Positions 1 through 11,040 of a stretch of 64,000 nt of DNA are shown here, piece after piece. Each line of letters begins with the position of its first letter. The stretch's first letter is position 1. The stretch covers positions 2,456,938 through 2,520,937 of the forward strand of contig CAMZMU010000060.1 in NCBI GenBank assembly GCA_947311845.1. Reading direction: 5' to 3'. The notes under the pieces were generated by a model. The model was not told the DNA's origin. It ran no database searches and saw nothing but the letters and a program-made list of their open reading frames with translations. The stretch is from Poa pratensis (lineage: Eukaryota > Streptophyta > Magnoliopsida > Poales > Poaceae). A program made the translations under genes and the position numbers.

Positions 1-46
1 TCTTGTAAAAACTAAGTTTTCTTAGTTTCAAATTTGGGATGTGACA
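1..46. mobile_element. Terminal 46 bp of an LTR-type element
   Basis: The first 46 bases end in GGGATGTGACA and are followed directly by GTTCATGG. In the intact LTR of the neighbouring retrotransposon (near 6527) the same GTTCATGG is preceded by unrelated bases, so position 46/47 is an insertion junction. The CA ending fits the 3' terminus of an LTR, and GTTCA (47-51) would be the target duplication. The rest of the inserted element lies outside the window, so its family and strand cannot be given. Confidence 0.55.
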
Positions 47-1293
47 GTTCATGGTTTCACAAATACACTCTCTCTTTAATAAAGTGGTAGACAATTGAAC
101 ACTAGAGTTGACATATGAGATTGCAACCAACAGTTTAATGACAAGTTATAATTATATGGGCATCGTCCTAACATAGAGATCTTTTGTTTATTAATCTCTC
201 TTATACTCCACCAAGATGCGAACTAAATCATAATACCTCAGTAATTAAGATAACTCAGAGTATAGCAATAAGTATCATGACATGAAGTTAAAATAAGAAC
301 ATGCCAGTAGTCATGGAGTAGTGGTAATGGTCACACCCACATCTCCGGTACCATGGTATTTCTTTTTATCCCTAGTGAGGCAACAAAGTAAGGTAGAGAT
401 ACCCAAGTGGATCGCAGAACTTTCTCTCACGTTCACTGCATAGCCACCCCCCGTTACTCTAAACTAATGCACACGTTCCCCTCACGCTCTCAAACATGCT
501 TGATCATGACAGTAAATAAGAACGGGGTACATAAATGCATCTACTTTCATAACTGAAACAAAACCATTGCAATCTCAAACATACATAACTCATAAAGATC
601 CACCACAAAGGTATTACATAGATGACCGTAATCATGTTCAGCAGCTCATACGGTACTAATTAGTGTAGCTCAAGAGAGAGAGATACATAAGTTACTTCCA
701 CAAACTCATAGTCCGAGGGTGGACTACTCCCTCTTCATCATGGAGACGGTGGAGAAGTCGTTGGAGAAGATGGAGACCACGCCGGCAGTGCCGCCGGATT
801 CCCCCCCATTTGCAACTCCAGGCCTCTGTTTCGTGGTTTCTATTGTTTCTGCGGCACTCCTTCCAAAGAACGTCGGGGGGCTATTTTATAGTCAGTTTTA
901 GGTCAAAACCGAGTCGGTGGAGGAAAGATCGACGACAACGGAGCTCCGAGGCCCAAAGGGGGGGTCCCACGTGGCCCAGGTACTAGCGGCGTGGGCCCAC
1001 TCAACTTTGGCCTCCGACTTCCTTTCGTGCGCTTCCTTGGCTCCTACGCTTTGTTCCTTCCAAAAATTGATGCCCGTAATATTAGGTCATTTGGACGTCG
1101 TTTGGGTCCCTAAAACATTAAATATAGAAAACAGAGTTTTCTGACTGTGCAGGGTTAATTCCATAAAAATAGGAAACATACCAAATATTCCCAAAATCAT
1201 TATAAAACAGTGATATAACCCTTATATGATGCAAATATGACTGGAATATAAGTAAAATAATGCAAAGTTCATGTATGCATTTTACATGCATCA
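47..1293 (-). repeat. 3' LTR, truncated
   Basis: This copy matches 6527-7791 almost base for base, with small indels, and ends at 1293 with the same ATGCATCA as the other LTR. The distal part corresponding to 6059-6526 is missing because another element inserted at 46/47. The two LTRs differ by scattered substitutions and short indels, so the insertion is not very recent. No rate was computed. Confidence 0.85.
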
Positions 1294-1307
1294 ACATCCC
1301 CAAGCTT
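1294..1307 (-). promoter_or_regulatory. Polypurine tract next to the 3' LTR
   Basis: On the minus strand this reads AAGCTTGGGGATGT directly before the LTR start TGATGCATG. It is the expected plus-strand primer of an LTR retrotransposon and fixes the orientation of the element. Similar CCCCAAGCTTA motifs recur inside the element, near 3546, 5144 and 5906. Confidence 0.7.
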
Positions 1308-1433
1308 AACCTATACTCGTCTCGAGTATGAAGGTGATAAAACTAACATGGACTTTGCATTTTAATACTATCATGGATATCAAAGATGATTACTATTTCT
1401 ACATAGAGTCAAATGATTCATTCTTAAAAGGAC

Positions 1434-1986
1434 TAGCAATAAGGATGGCAATTTTACCCATGGGTAAGGATACCCGTGGGTATCGTACCCGCATGGGTAG
1501 GGTATAGGCACAATTTTATACCCATGCGTAGTACCAGTATCTTACCCGTTAAGTCACGGGTAGGGCACGGGTATAGCTTTGTACCCGTGGGTATACCCAT
1601 ACCTACCCATTTATACTAACATGTGGAAGATACCCGTGGAGATCCAACATCCATTCTCATGAGCTTGTGAACCTATGTTAAAATTATTATTAGTTATTAA
1701 TTTGAGTTGAGATAATTGTTAGGTACTCATTGTGTTGAGATAAATGTTTTTCTTTTGTGAAATGCGTTATCGATGAATGTAAAATTATGAATAACTTGCG
1801 TACTATTTAATCTACCCGTTGGATACCCAATGGGTATGGGTACCCGTCGGGTATGGGTACGGGTAAAGTTTCATACCGTGGGTACGGGTATGGGTAGAAT
1901 TTTTTACCCATTGACTACACGGGTATTGATATGGTATTGCTCTACCCGCCCCATATCCTACCCATTGCCATCTTTAAGTAGCAATA
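1434..1986. mobile_element. hAT-type MITE with perfect 8-bp target duplication
   Basis: TAGCAATA occurs at 1434-1441 and again at 1979-1986, bracketing a 537 bp unit. The ends are imperfect inverted repeats sharing GATGGCAA(T). The interior is full of dispersed TACCC(A/G)TGGGTA-like motifs in both orientations, which look like subterminal transposase sites. There is no coding capacity. An 8-bp duplication and short terminal inverted repeats are typical of hAT elements. It sits in the interior of the LARD-like element and is younger than it. Confidence 0.8.
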
Positions 1987-4269
1987 TGCAAGATAGATTA
2001 TGAAGTGATATCAAGTATTCAATGCAAGGATGTTCAATGATAATTCACAAAGTGTAACATAAAAGAAAGTACTATGGACCACATGTATGCATAATGAGAA
2101 GAAGAACATCCTATAATGGCCATAGAGTATTGATGAAAATCTGAATATAAAAGGTGGACACTTTGGAAAGATATATATGAGTAGAGGTAAAGCATGAATA
2201 AGTTTCATCTAACTTCTGAACTTCTCTACTTAAGTTAATGATTGTAATGTGGTAATCCTTGGTGTCAAGCTCTCATTCCCCTATCATAGCATCTTGAATG
2301 ATTAAGTTTAAAGTGAAAGCAAAATGAGTAGTGTGCTTGACAAAGTACAGGTTGAAAGTCTCATGCCCCTTGAATACAAGTACCTACTCCATGTGTTACT
2401 CAACTTGGGAAACAAAGCAAGTTCAAGTTAAATATCATTGTAAGTAATAATAGTATCATTAAGAGCGTCAACTGGGGTACCTCTTGTCCCAGGATATGGA
2501 ACAAGCCCATATCAAAATGACAAGACAAACAAACACAATGAACAATCTCAACACCCTTTTTATTTACCATTAGATAGCTTTTTATTGTAAGGTGTATCAC
2601 AGAAGGTTCACCATAGCATGTAAGTAAATTTCCACCATGAATGATGCATGGCTTAGATTAGCGGCCAGGCGTCTCTCTAACCATTTATACAAACTCATTT
2701 AAACTACTTCATTTCCACATTTATTTCACCCATGGTAAGCATCCATAAACAAAAGTACATGATATCAACTAAATGAAATGAAGTGCATGTTGAAAGCTTG
2801 CCATGTGACAGCACATATGAGCTAACTCTCAACCAAAGACATTTGTCAAGCCCACAACATCATAATTTTAATCACAATGGGTCATGTTTTATCTATGCAA
2901 TGAAAGTAAAGTGTGCATCAAGTTCGAGAGAGCTCTATAACCAACTTTTCCCATAACAATCAACAACATAAGCATTTTCATTCAGAGGTATAGATAACAC
3001 AAATATCATGATAAACATACTCGGAATAGCATAAAGCTAATAGGTAGATATGGTGGACTCACTGGAAAAACTTTGGTTGAAGGTGTTGGAAACAAGTTTT
3101 TGCTTGTTGGAATTTTTGGGCTAGCAAGAGGGAGAAAGTTGACCATCTAAATGCATGCATGAGTGTCCATAGAACTAACAATCCATGTTAAACAAAGTAA
3201 ATAACATTCAGCATCAAAACATGAATAAAAGATAGCTCTTGATAAAATACTTGCAAATTATTACTCATTAACAAGCTCATGAATCATGCAACTATATGTA
3301 TCTTTTAAAATCAACTCCAACATCCCTTTTCCCAATCTAATAATAGCATCCAACATAAATCAACCCAAATTTCCAGTAGCTCTCTCATATATAAATGATA
3401 GTGTGGTGGTCTCACAAAATAAAAATCAAACCAAAACAAACAAAAAGACGCTCCAAGTTTATGCGATAAAGTGTTTCGATCGAAAAACAGAAGTTAGACG
3501 TGTGCAAACCGAGAGTGTGTAGGTCCAGTGGGGTTGTCTTCACATCCCCAAGCTTATGGTCTTCACCATCCTTGGATAGCTCTTGGTGCATCTCCTCTAA
3601 TCCCTGTGAAAAAACTTCAAAACACCGTTTCTCCCATTTCTTTTTCTGTGGGGTGCATTAGTAGTGATAAACAAATAGATTTCTTGCTGCATATAATCCT
3701 TGAACAAAAATTCATATGGATGTCCAGAAAGTGTATAATGTTGTATGCCTACTCATAAACTCAATTGGATAAAAAGATTCAAGTTAAAAGTTCAAAGCAT
3801 GCATCAAACAAAATGGGACAGAATCTGTCCAGAAAAACAGCAGCAGCAAAACGTATTTTTCTACCCTACTAACTTTGTCGAAAAATTCCGAAAAAATTCA
3901 TGCATACAGAGGATGAAAAGTTGCAACTACAGTTCAAATATGAGCTCATTCGGAGTTACAGAATAAGAATTAAAAATCATACCGTGCACAGATTCGTGCA
4001 GGAATAAAATCTCCGAACGCTATAAGCAACTTTTTCAAACCAAAATGAGTAAAACTTGGCACTTTATTAAAAATTCCAGAAACTAAACTAAAAAAAGTCT
4101 CTTGTTACAGCAAGAGGACACAAAGAAAATCAAAAAAAAACAACCGGGTTGCCTCCCGTAAAGCGCTTTCTTTATAGCCATATAGCTAGGCTTCTTACTT
4201 GATGTTTATAGAGGACGAAGCTCATGAGGGAGCTTGAACTTTGGTGTGTCCCTCTTCCTTGGAAAGTGT
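1987..4269. other. Non-coding interior of the retroelement
   Basis: About 2.3 kb, AT-rich, with no open frame that looks real on either strand and no retroviral motif. It lies between the MITE and the acidic open frame and belongs to the 3' half of the LARD-like element. Confidence 0.6.
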
Positions 4270-5253
4270 TCATGCATAATACCAGGATCCCATGGTGTTC
4301 TCAAACCAATCAAAATAATAGTCAAGTTGAACCCTAGTTGAGAGAAAAACAAAACACAAAAGTAATAACAACGAAGTCTTTCTTTCTATGCATTGGCATT
4401 TTGTATATGAATGAATCACCATAAATAGAATTTCCCAATGCATATTAACAATATTTACTTGCAGATAATTATTAGTAACATAAAGAGGGTTCTTATCACC
4501 TCCTCTTTCATAATAGTTGCAAGTAGTAGAAATAAATTCAACCATATAACCACAAGAATCATTCAACTTAGATAATTTAGGCACATAAAGAGGATTATTA
4601 AATTTATTATGGAATTCATTAGCATGCTTCCCTCTTTCAAAATAGTTAATAAGATCAATATCAAGTTTACTATCATGATTGCAACAAAGATTTGGAACTA
4701 AAGATAGTTGCAAATCACATAAGTATTTCTCAACATAAGCAAATTTCTCCTCTATGGTGTAAGTAGGAGAGTTCAAGAACAAAGTAGGACTCTCATGAGT
4801 AAGAGTACCATCACAAACAGCAAGTATATCATTTTCATCCTGACATAAATAAGTAACAACTTCTAAACATGGAGGATTATCAATAAGCATAGGACCATCA
4901 TCTAAAGCATTATCATATAGCATATTTAAGCAACACTCCTCATTATCATCAATAAGTTCACTAGTAGCATTGAAAAGTAAAGGAGCATTATTAGTTTCAT
5001 CATAATAGCATGGGTTATCATATAGGACCATAGAATTTTCAGTTTGACACTCATCATAACATGGATTCTCATAAATAACAAAAGATTTTTGAGTTTGAGT
5101 GCTATTATCAAATGTTGATGGTGAAGTTGGGAGATCCAACTCTTCCCCAAGCTTAGGTTGGAGCACATCCATTTCAATCTCCTCTTCACATACTTCCTCT
5201 TCCAAGCTTATGTTTTCATCATCCTCTTCCTGCAAAATATTAGTACTTTCCAT
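4270..5253 (-). CDS. Acidic retroelement protein of unknown function
   Basis: A 327-residue frame on the minus strand, in the sense direction of the LARD-like element. The N-terminal third is strongly acidic (runs of E and D around residues 8-35). The middle has repeated short motifs of the type Y(D/E)NPCY, which recur as NNPLYV near residue 220 and NPLYV near residue 255. The last 60 residues are hydrophobic and aromatic. I see no zinc knuckle, protease, reverse transcriptase or integrase motif. Proteins of this type recur in Triticeae retroelement derivatives as I remember them; their role is not known to me. The frame is intact here, but an upstream frame that probably belonged to the same product is broken. 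Confidence 0.5.
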   Translation of the reverse strand: MESTNILQEEDDENISLEEEVCEEEIEMDVLQPKLGEELDLPTSPSTFDNSTQTQKSFVIYENPCYDECQTENSMVLYDNPCYYDETNNAPLLFNATSELIDDNEECCLNMLYDNALDDGPMLIDNPPCLEVVTYLCQDENDILAVCDGTLTHESPTLFLNSPTYTIEEKFAYVEKYLCDLQLSLVPNLCCNHDSKLDIDLINYFERGKHANEFHNKFNNPLYVPKLSKLNDSCGYMVEFISTTCNYYERGGDKNPLYVTNNYLQVNIVNMHWEILFMVIHSYTKCQCIERKTSLLLLLCFVFLSTRVQLDYYFDWFENTMGSWYYA

Positions 5254-5671
5254 GGAAGCAAGAATTCTTCTTTAACATAAACATTATCACTAAATTCCTT
5301 TTTGCAAAGTTGGAGAAGAATAGAAATGTGTCCTTTCATTACACGAGCTTCATGACTAGTTGCAAAAAAATTATCAATAAGAAAGTCTATCTCATGGGCT
5401 GCAACATAAGCAATATATTTCTCAACTTGTTCTATATCATGGCATGCAAATTTACACTCTTGATAAGAAGCAATAATAGGATCACTATTATACTTACATT
5501 GATAGAGAGAGTGTTTATAGTCTTTTCTAAAGCAGCAAGTTTATTATGTAATTCACAAAACTCAGTGGCCATATCATTAAGATGTTCAAGCAATTCAAGC
5601 ATTCTATTTCCTTCTTTGGTTGATCGATATTCATAGTAAGCTCCCATAGTTTTGACATAACCTTCCTCCAT
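5254..5671 (-). pseudogene. Broken upstream part of the retroelement frame
   Basis: A frame starting MEEGYVKTMGAYYEY at 5671 has a coiled-coil-like stretch (LLEHLNDMATEFCELHNKLAALEKTINTL, given here by its ends: residues about 26-53) and then shifts out of frame near 5480. Coding-like sequence continues to 5254 in other frames (for example HDIEQVEKY and EARVMKG) and leads into the 4270-5253 frame. I read this as one ancestral protein now split by frameshifts. No function can be assigned. Confidence 0.4.
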
Positions 5672-5958
5672 AGCGTAGCATACATATTAAAAACAACACT
5701 AGTTTTTATGGATTTTATGTTTTTAGATGAAAACTGAAAATAAAATGATACTAAACAATGCAAACCGAAATAACAAATGCAAACAAAATGCAAAACTGAA
5801 AATAAAATATGCAAACCGAATTAAAAATGCAAGACAATGACAAAACAAGATAAATTGCTTTGAAGGTAAAGATGGATAAGATGATGCTCACGTAGGTGCA
5901 ACCTCCCCAAGCTTAGGTGTTAGCACAAGTTGGTGATGAAGTTGACTTGGTGAGATAT

Positions 5959-6054
5959 CCTTGGATAAACCCGGCGCCAGAAAACAGAGCTAGTGCAGGG
6001 GACCCTTGGATAAACCTTTCAGCAATGATTCCCCGGCAACGGCGCCAGAAAACA
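5959..6054 (-). repeat. Partial duplication of the primer-binding region
   Basis: CCTTGGATAAAC followed by GGCGCCAGAAAACAG occurs twice, at 5959-5988 and 6003-6054. Only the right copy holds the complete tRNA-complementary stretch. The left copy lacks the bases between the two motifs, so it would be a non-functional second primer site. Confidence 0.6.
6030..6047 (-). promoter_or_regulatory. Primer-binding site, tRNA-Asp type
   Basis: On the minus strand it reads TGGCGCCGTTGCCGGGGA, complementary to the acceptor end of plant tRNA-Asp(GUC) including CCA. It begins 11 bp downstream of the LTR end (LTR ends at 6059, reading leftwards). It marks 6059-7791 as the 5' LTR. Confidence 0.85.
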
Positions 6055-6058
6055 GTCT

Positions 6059-7791
6059 TGATACCCGATGACGTAGTTACCTGCGTCAAAAGAATATGGG
6101 TTAGGTTGAGACTCCAAGTGCAGAGTGTGTAGTAAGTGGAAGACGTGTTTTCCCCACGAGGGGTGACTCGAGGGTTTAATATCGAACTCTCGGGGAATCA
6201 GTAGTGAAGATTTATCTTTCCTATCCTTCTTTTGGTTACCTACAAAACAAAGTAAATGTTTTGGTCCTCAACCTCACCTAGTGGTTGTCAAGCACAAGGT
6301 GTGAGAATGATATCAAGATAATATGCAATGCAAACAAGAAATAAATATGCAATGGTGGTAAATAAATATGCAAGGATGGTGGTAGCAATGATAAATGATA
6401 TTTTTGGTTTTATATGATGAATGCAAGATGTAAAAGTGTTTTTGTATTTTCGGATTTTTAAATGGCAGAAAATGGTAAAGTGGTAAAAGGTTGGAAAGGT
6501 GTTTCTTATGATTAAAAATGGACCGGGGTTCATGGTTTCACAAATGCACTCTCTCTTTAATAAAGTGGTAGACAATGGAACACTAGAGTTGACATATGAG
6601 ATTGCAACACAACAGTTTAATGACAAGTTATAATTATATGGGCATCACGTCCTAACATAGAGACCTTTTGGTTATTAGTCTCTCTTATACTCCACCAAGA
6701 TGCGAACTAAATCATAACACCTCAGTAATTAAGATAACTCAGAGTATAGCAATAAGTATCATGACATGAAGTTAAAATAAGAACATGCTAGATCTAGTCA
6801 TGGAGTAGTGGCAATGGTCACACCCACATCTCCGGTAGCATGGTATTTCTTTTTATCCCTAGTGAGGCAACAAAGTAAGGTAGAGATACCCAAGTGGATC
6901 GCAGAACTTTCTCTCACGTTCACTGCACTAGCCACCCCCCGTTACTCCAACTAATGCACACGTTCCCCCTCACACGCTCTCATAAACATGCTTGATCATG
7001 ACAAGTAAATAAGAACGGGGTACATAATATGCATCTACTTTCATAACTGAAACAAAACCATTGCAATCTCAAACATATATTAACTCATAAAAAGATCCAC
7101 CACAAAGGTATTACATAGATGACCGTAATCATGTTCAGCAGCTCATACGGTACTAATTAGTGAAGCTCAAGAGAGAGATACATAAGTTACTTCCACAAAC
7201 CCATAGTCAGAGGTGGACTACTCCCTCTTCATCATGGAGACGGTGGAGAAGTCGTTGGAGAAGATGGAGACCACGCCCAGCGCCCGCCGGAGTTTTCCCC
7301 TCCAATCTGCAACTCCAGGTCTCTGTTTCGTGGTTTCTGTGTTTCTGCGGCGCTCCTTCCAGAGAACGTCGGGGGGCTATTTTTATAGTCGGTTTTAGGT
7401 CAAAACCGAGTCGGTGGAGGAAAGATCGACGGCAACGGAGCTCCGAGGCCCAAAAGAGGGGGTCCCACGCGGCCCAGGTACCTGGCCGCGTGGGCCCACT
7501 CAACTTCGGCCTCCGACTTCCTTTCGTGCGCTTCCTTGGCTCCTACGCTTTGTTCCTTCCAAAAACTGATGCCCGTAAATATTAGGTCATTTGGACGTCG
7601 TTTGGGTCCCTGAAACATTAAAATATAGAAAACAGGGTTTTCTGACTGTGCAGGGTTAATTCATAAAAATAGGAAACATACCAAATATTCCCAAAATCAT
7701 TTAAAACAGTGATATAACCCTTATATGATGCAAATATGACTGGAATATAAGTAAAATAATGCAAGTTCATGTATGCATTTTACATGCATCA
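6059..7791 (-). repeat. 5' LTR, complete (1733 bp)
   Basis: It is bounded by TG at 6059-6060 and CA at 7790-7791 in window orientation, so TG...CA on the minus strand too. It is the full version of the truncated left LTR. The bases after 7791 (GTGCA) are the expected start of the target duplication, but the matching left copy is lost. Confidence 0.85.
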
Positions 7792-8448
7792 GTGCAGCGC
7801 CTTCCCGGGACAGGAGCTGACGGTGGAAAGCGGTTAAGGAGTTGGATACCGGGAGGGACTGGATGGATCGAGGACGCGGCAAAAAAACAGCTAAGTCCTT
7901 GCATCAGCATCCTGCACTTAGGCATAACATCTCGCTCGGAGTCAATATACCATCGACCTGCGCATGCTTGACAGTTGATGAGAGCCTTTGTGGTGGAAAT
8001 GCTACCACCCCAGCGAACGGTCTGTTTCCCTCTGGCCAAGTACCTGTGGACAGTGGAGTCAGACACCGGAAGGTATGTGCTCTTAGGGGTACCACTACTG
8101 TGTGCGGAACAGTCAGGGTATCTGGCACCTAAGGGACCTCCTCTGAAACTTGACGGCGCGTTAGTGCAAAGGAAGATTTGGGACATGACCCGGGAGTTGA
8201 GGCTAGGTTGCATTCATCTGAATTTAAATTCTGAATTACAATTCCGAATTACATTCAGCTGTGCAACTTCTTGACTACATAACAAGCCTATGCTACTAAG
8301 GCTAGTCCAGGGTCACGGCTGTGCAGACTTGTCTTCTGTTCTGTTTTCGCTGCTGAGTGAACTCCGGACTCCCGGGGACGCCTGGGATGAAGGAGGGCAT
8401 TCGCGCAGGATCTTCAGGGGTCCACGGGCCGGGGAACTTCCGAGCGAA
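7792..8448. other. Unassigned segment left of the solo LTR
   Basis: This was continuous with 9887 onward before the solo LTR inserted, as the GCGAA duplication shows. The plus strand has a 99-residue frame (7975-8274) and the minus strand a 148-residue frame over the same bases; neither has a motif I recognise. It may be retroelement interior or a captured fragment. Confidence 0.4.
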
Positions 8449-9881
8449 TGATACGTCTCAAACGTATCTATAATTTTTGATGTTCCATGCTTGTTTTACA
8501 CCAATTACTACATGTTTTGCATCTACTTTATATCACTTTTATACATTTTTTGGGACTAACTATTAACAAGATGCCGAAGCGCCAGTTCCTGTTTTCTGCT
8601 GTTTTTGTATTTCAGAAAAGCTAGTCTGGAAATATTCTCGGAATTGGACGAAAATTTACGGAGGCCCCTATTTTTATCATAAGACACCTGGAGTCCGAAG
8701 GGGAGACGAAGTTGAGCCACGAGGGCCCCACACGTGGGCTCAGCGCGGCCAAGGGCCCACCGACGCCCAGGGGTGGTGTCGCCTCCTCGTGCACCGCCTC
8801 GCGACGCCCTTTGGACTATATATTGCCCTGACCTAAAACTCACAGAACAATCGACGATTTCTCCAGAAGAGTCCGTTGCTCTGCCGCCATCCAAAACCCT
8901 AATTTGGGGGACAAAAGTCTCTGTTTCGGCACCTTGCCGGGACGGGGAATTCCCGGAGCCATCTCCATCGACGCCACCGCCATCTTCATCGCCGTTGTGC
9001 CTCCCATGATGAGGAGGGAGTAGTAGTTCTGCGCCGAGGCTGAGGGCTCTACGGTAGCTATGTGGTTTATCTCTCTCCCATGGTGTGATCTTTATGTGAT
9101 CATGAGCTTTGTAATCTAGTTGAATCCATAGATGTTACTCTTCATTATCTTATATGCTACTCAAGTGGTTTTATTAATGTATCTCCGGAGTCACCTTTGT
9201 CCATGGTGCGAAGTTGACAGTGTGCGCCCCGTGTGTGGCTCTTAGGCTAAAGATAACAGGAATACTTATCTGTGTTATTATTTGCGTTGGATGTCTCTAT
9301 GAATTGCGGTGTTTGTCTAGTACCTTCTAGGGCGCTCAAGTTGACAGTGTGGGGTTAACTAGACATGGGAATGCGACTTTGAGGTGTGCTTTTATAACCC
9401 TACGCAGTGGATTGGTGTTCGTTATCCAACGAGAGAATAACTCAGTGTAGATAGTGAAGAGGAATATCTATGTATTCAATTTATTATTATTATTGAGAGT
9501 GTCCATAGTGAAAGTATGATCCCTAGGCCTTATTTCCAAGCATTGAAACAGCGTTTACTCTCATTTTATCTCATGTTTGCTTGCTGCATTTTTATTTCAG
9601 ATTGCAATTACCACTTATAATCATCCATATTACTTGTATTTCACTATCTCTTCGCCGAACTAGTGCACTTATACACCTGACAAGTGTATTGGTGTGTTGG
9701 GGACACAGAGACTTCTTGTATCTTAATTGCAGGGTTGCTTGAGAGGGATATCTTTGACCTTACCTCCCTGAGTTCGATAAACCATGGTAATTCACTTAAG
9801 GGAAACTTGCTGCTGTTCTACAAACCTCTGCACTTGGAGGCCCAACACTGTCTACAAGAATAGAAGCGTGCGTAGACATCA
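8449..9881 (+). mobile_element. Solo LTR with perfect 5-bp target duplication
   Basis: The unit starts TGATACGTCTC and ends GTAGACATCA, and GCGAA stands on both sides (8444-8448 and 9882-9886). There is no interior sequence, primer site or second LTR, so this is a solo LTR left by recombination between two LTRs. A CTATATATTG TATA-like box at about 8815 supports plus orientation. The start and end look like a very common Triticeae Gypsy LTR type, family from memory. Confidence 0.9.
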
Positions 9882-9886
9882 GCGAA

Positions 9887-11040
9887 CCCGGCACATGCTG
9901 GCTGCAGAGGAGGTGCACGTGGTCCACGAACTTATCCATGATGTCTCCTCATCCTGTACGAAGGCCAAGGGACAAAAAGGAGAACAAGTTCTCTTTTCAA
10001 GATCTACAGGGGGGCTAATTTTTACAAACAAAAAGATTGGCTCCGGCGCGCGAGGAGCACCACCATACAATGGAAGACGCTACTTCCAGAAGTACGTCGA
10101 AGGCAGCCAAGAAGGAGGTCAAGGACATCTTCAGGACCGCCGACTTGAAGCTCCTCCCCTCAGGGAAGCTAGCTCTCCTCGGCCTTGACGCTAGATGAGT
10201 TTTCCTCATATTCGTCCTCGTCGAAGGAGCCGGAGCTGCTGCTGCTCTCACTCTCGGCGCAGCATTCCACGCGCCCTCCTGCAGCACAAAAGATTTCACG
10301 GCGAGTGTGGGTCTCTGTCATACTTGCAGGCAAGGTATTGCCCCCGGGTCAGGCGGAGGGAGTGAGCGATTGACTTCACCCTGACCAAGGAGCATGGAGT
10401 CGTCGACGGTGAACTCCACCGAGATCCAGGAGGGGCCGTTTGGACAGCCTTCCACCTGCAGCCACAAGCCGGAGGTCGATTGTTCTCCATCGCCATCGCA
10501 AAGGAGTCTGGAAGGTCAATCCGGCTGCGGATCTTGCGGCGCAAATCCAAGATGAACTCGTAGGGCGCGAAGCTATGTGGATTGCAGCCGTGGGGTCGGA
10601 GAAGAGTTCTTCCGCATCTCACGGCTCTCTGCCTCCACCACCTCGTTTCGCTTGCCTCTTGAGGCGGCGCTTCCGCGGCCACCGGAGCTTCTCTCCGTCG
10701 GGGCCGAGGCTCGAGGACGTCCCCTCCTCTCTTTGCTCTCGCCATTGGAGCTGTTGGCCTGGGAAGGAGAGATGGGTCAAGGAAGAAGAAGATGGGGGCC
10801 TGCGAGGCATTCGTCCGCTTTTATAGCGCACGGGGCTTCTCTCTCAACCGTCTTCACAGCTTCCCCGCAGCGGGAATCGAGGAGGCAAACTCAGTTTTTC
10901 CCCGAGCGGAATAACTCCAAGGCCATCACGACGATTGACGAACCGAAGCAAGGCGCCGGGTACCCACTTTGGCCAACTCTTTGGCCATAGCCCCGGCAGC
11001 AACTGAAGCAAGAGCCGCCGGGAGCATGCCTGGGGGCTAC
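9887..11040. other. Gypsy interior with antisense coding potential
   Basis: GC-rich sequence between the solo LTR and the 3' LTR. No pol domain is visible on the plus strand. On the minus strand a 149-residue frame (10745-10296) is followed by a second segment (about 10282-10193) that in one frame encodes a serine run and an acidic tail, then a stop. The rest, to 11040, holds the purine tract before the LTR. Confidence 0.5.
10193..10745 (-). CDS. Antisense ORF of a Gypsy-type element
   Basis: This lies antisense to the host LTR retrotransposon, between its interior and 3' LTR. The first part (149 residues from an ATG at 10745) is basic near its start (MARAKRGG) and has a stretch FAPYEFILDLRRKIRSRIDL around residues 58-78. 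After its stop at 10296, a different frame gives SESSSSSGSFDEDEYEEN, a strongly acidic tail ending at about 10193. I could not find a splice pair that joins the two in frame, so a frameshift or an undetected intron is possible. Antisense ORFs at this position are known in some Tat-lineage plant Gypsy elements. The function is unknown. Confidence 0.35.

Larger units (their letters stand above)
47..7791 (-). mobile_element. LARD-like LTR retrotransposon (Gypsy-type, non-autonomous)
   Basis: Two direct repeats flank a 4.77 kb interior: 47-1293 and 6059-7791. Read on the minus strand, the LTR starts TGATGCATG and ends GGGTATCA. An 18-nt primer-binding site matching the 3' end of plant tRNA-Asp lies 11 bp inside the right LTR, and a purine tract (AAGCTTGGGGATGT) abuts the left LTR. 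The right copy is therefore the 5' LTR and the element reads leftwards. The interior has no recognisable gag, protease, reverse transcriptase or integrase, only one acidic open frame and a broken frame upstream of it. This is the layout of a large retrotransposon derivative mobilised in trans. It resembles the Sabrina/WHAM-type repeats of Triticeae as I remember them, not verified. It is broken by a hAT MITE and by an insertion into its 3' LTR. Confidence 0.85.

Noticed and set aside
7975..8274. A host enzyme gene on the plus strand
   Set aside because: The 99-residue frame looked protein-like near its end, but I could not tie it to any family, and the opposite strand is equally open.
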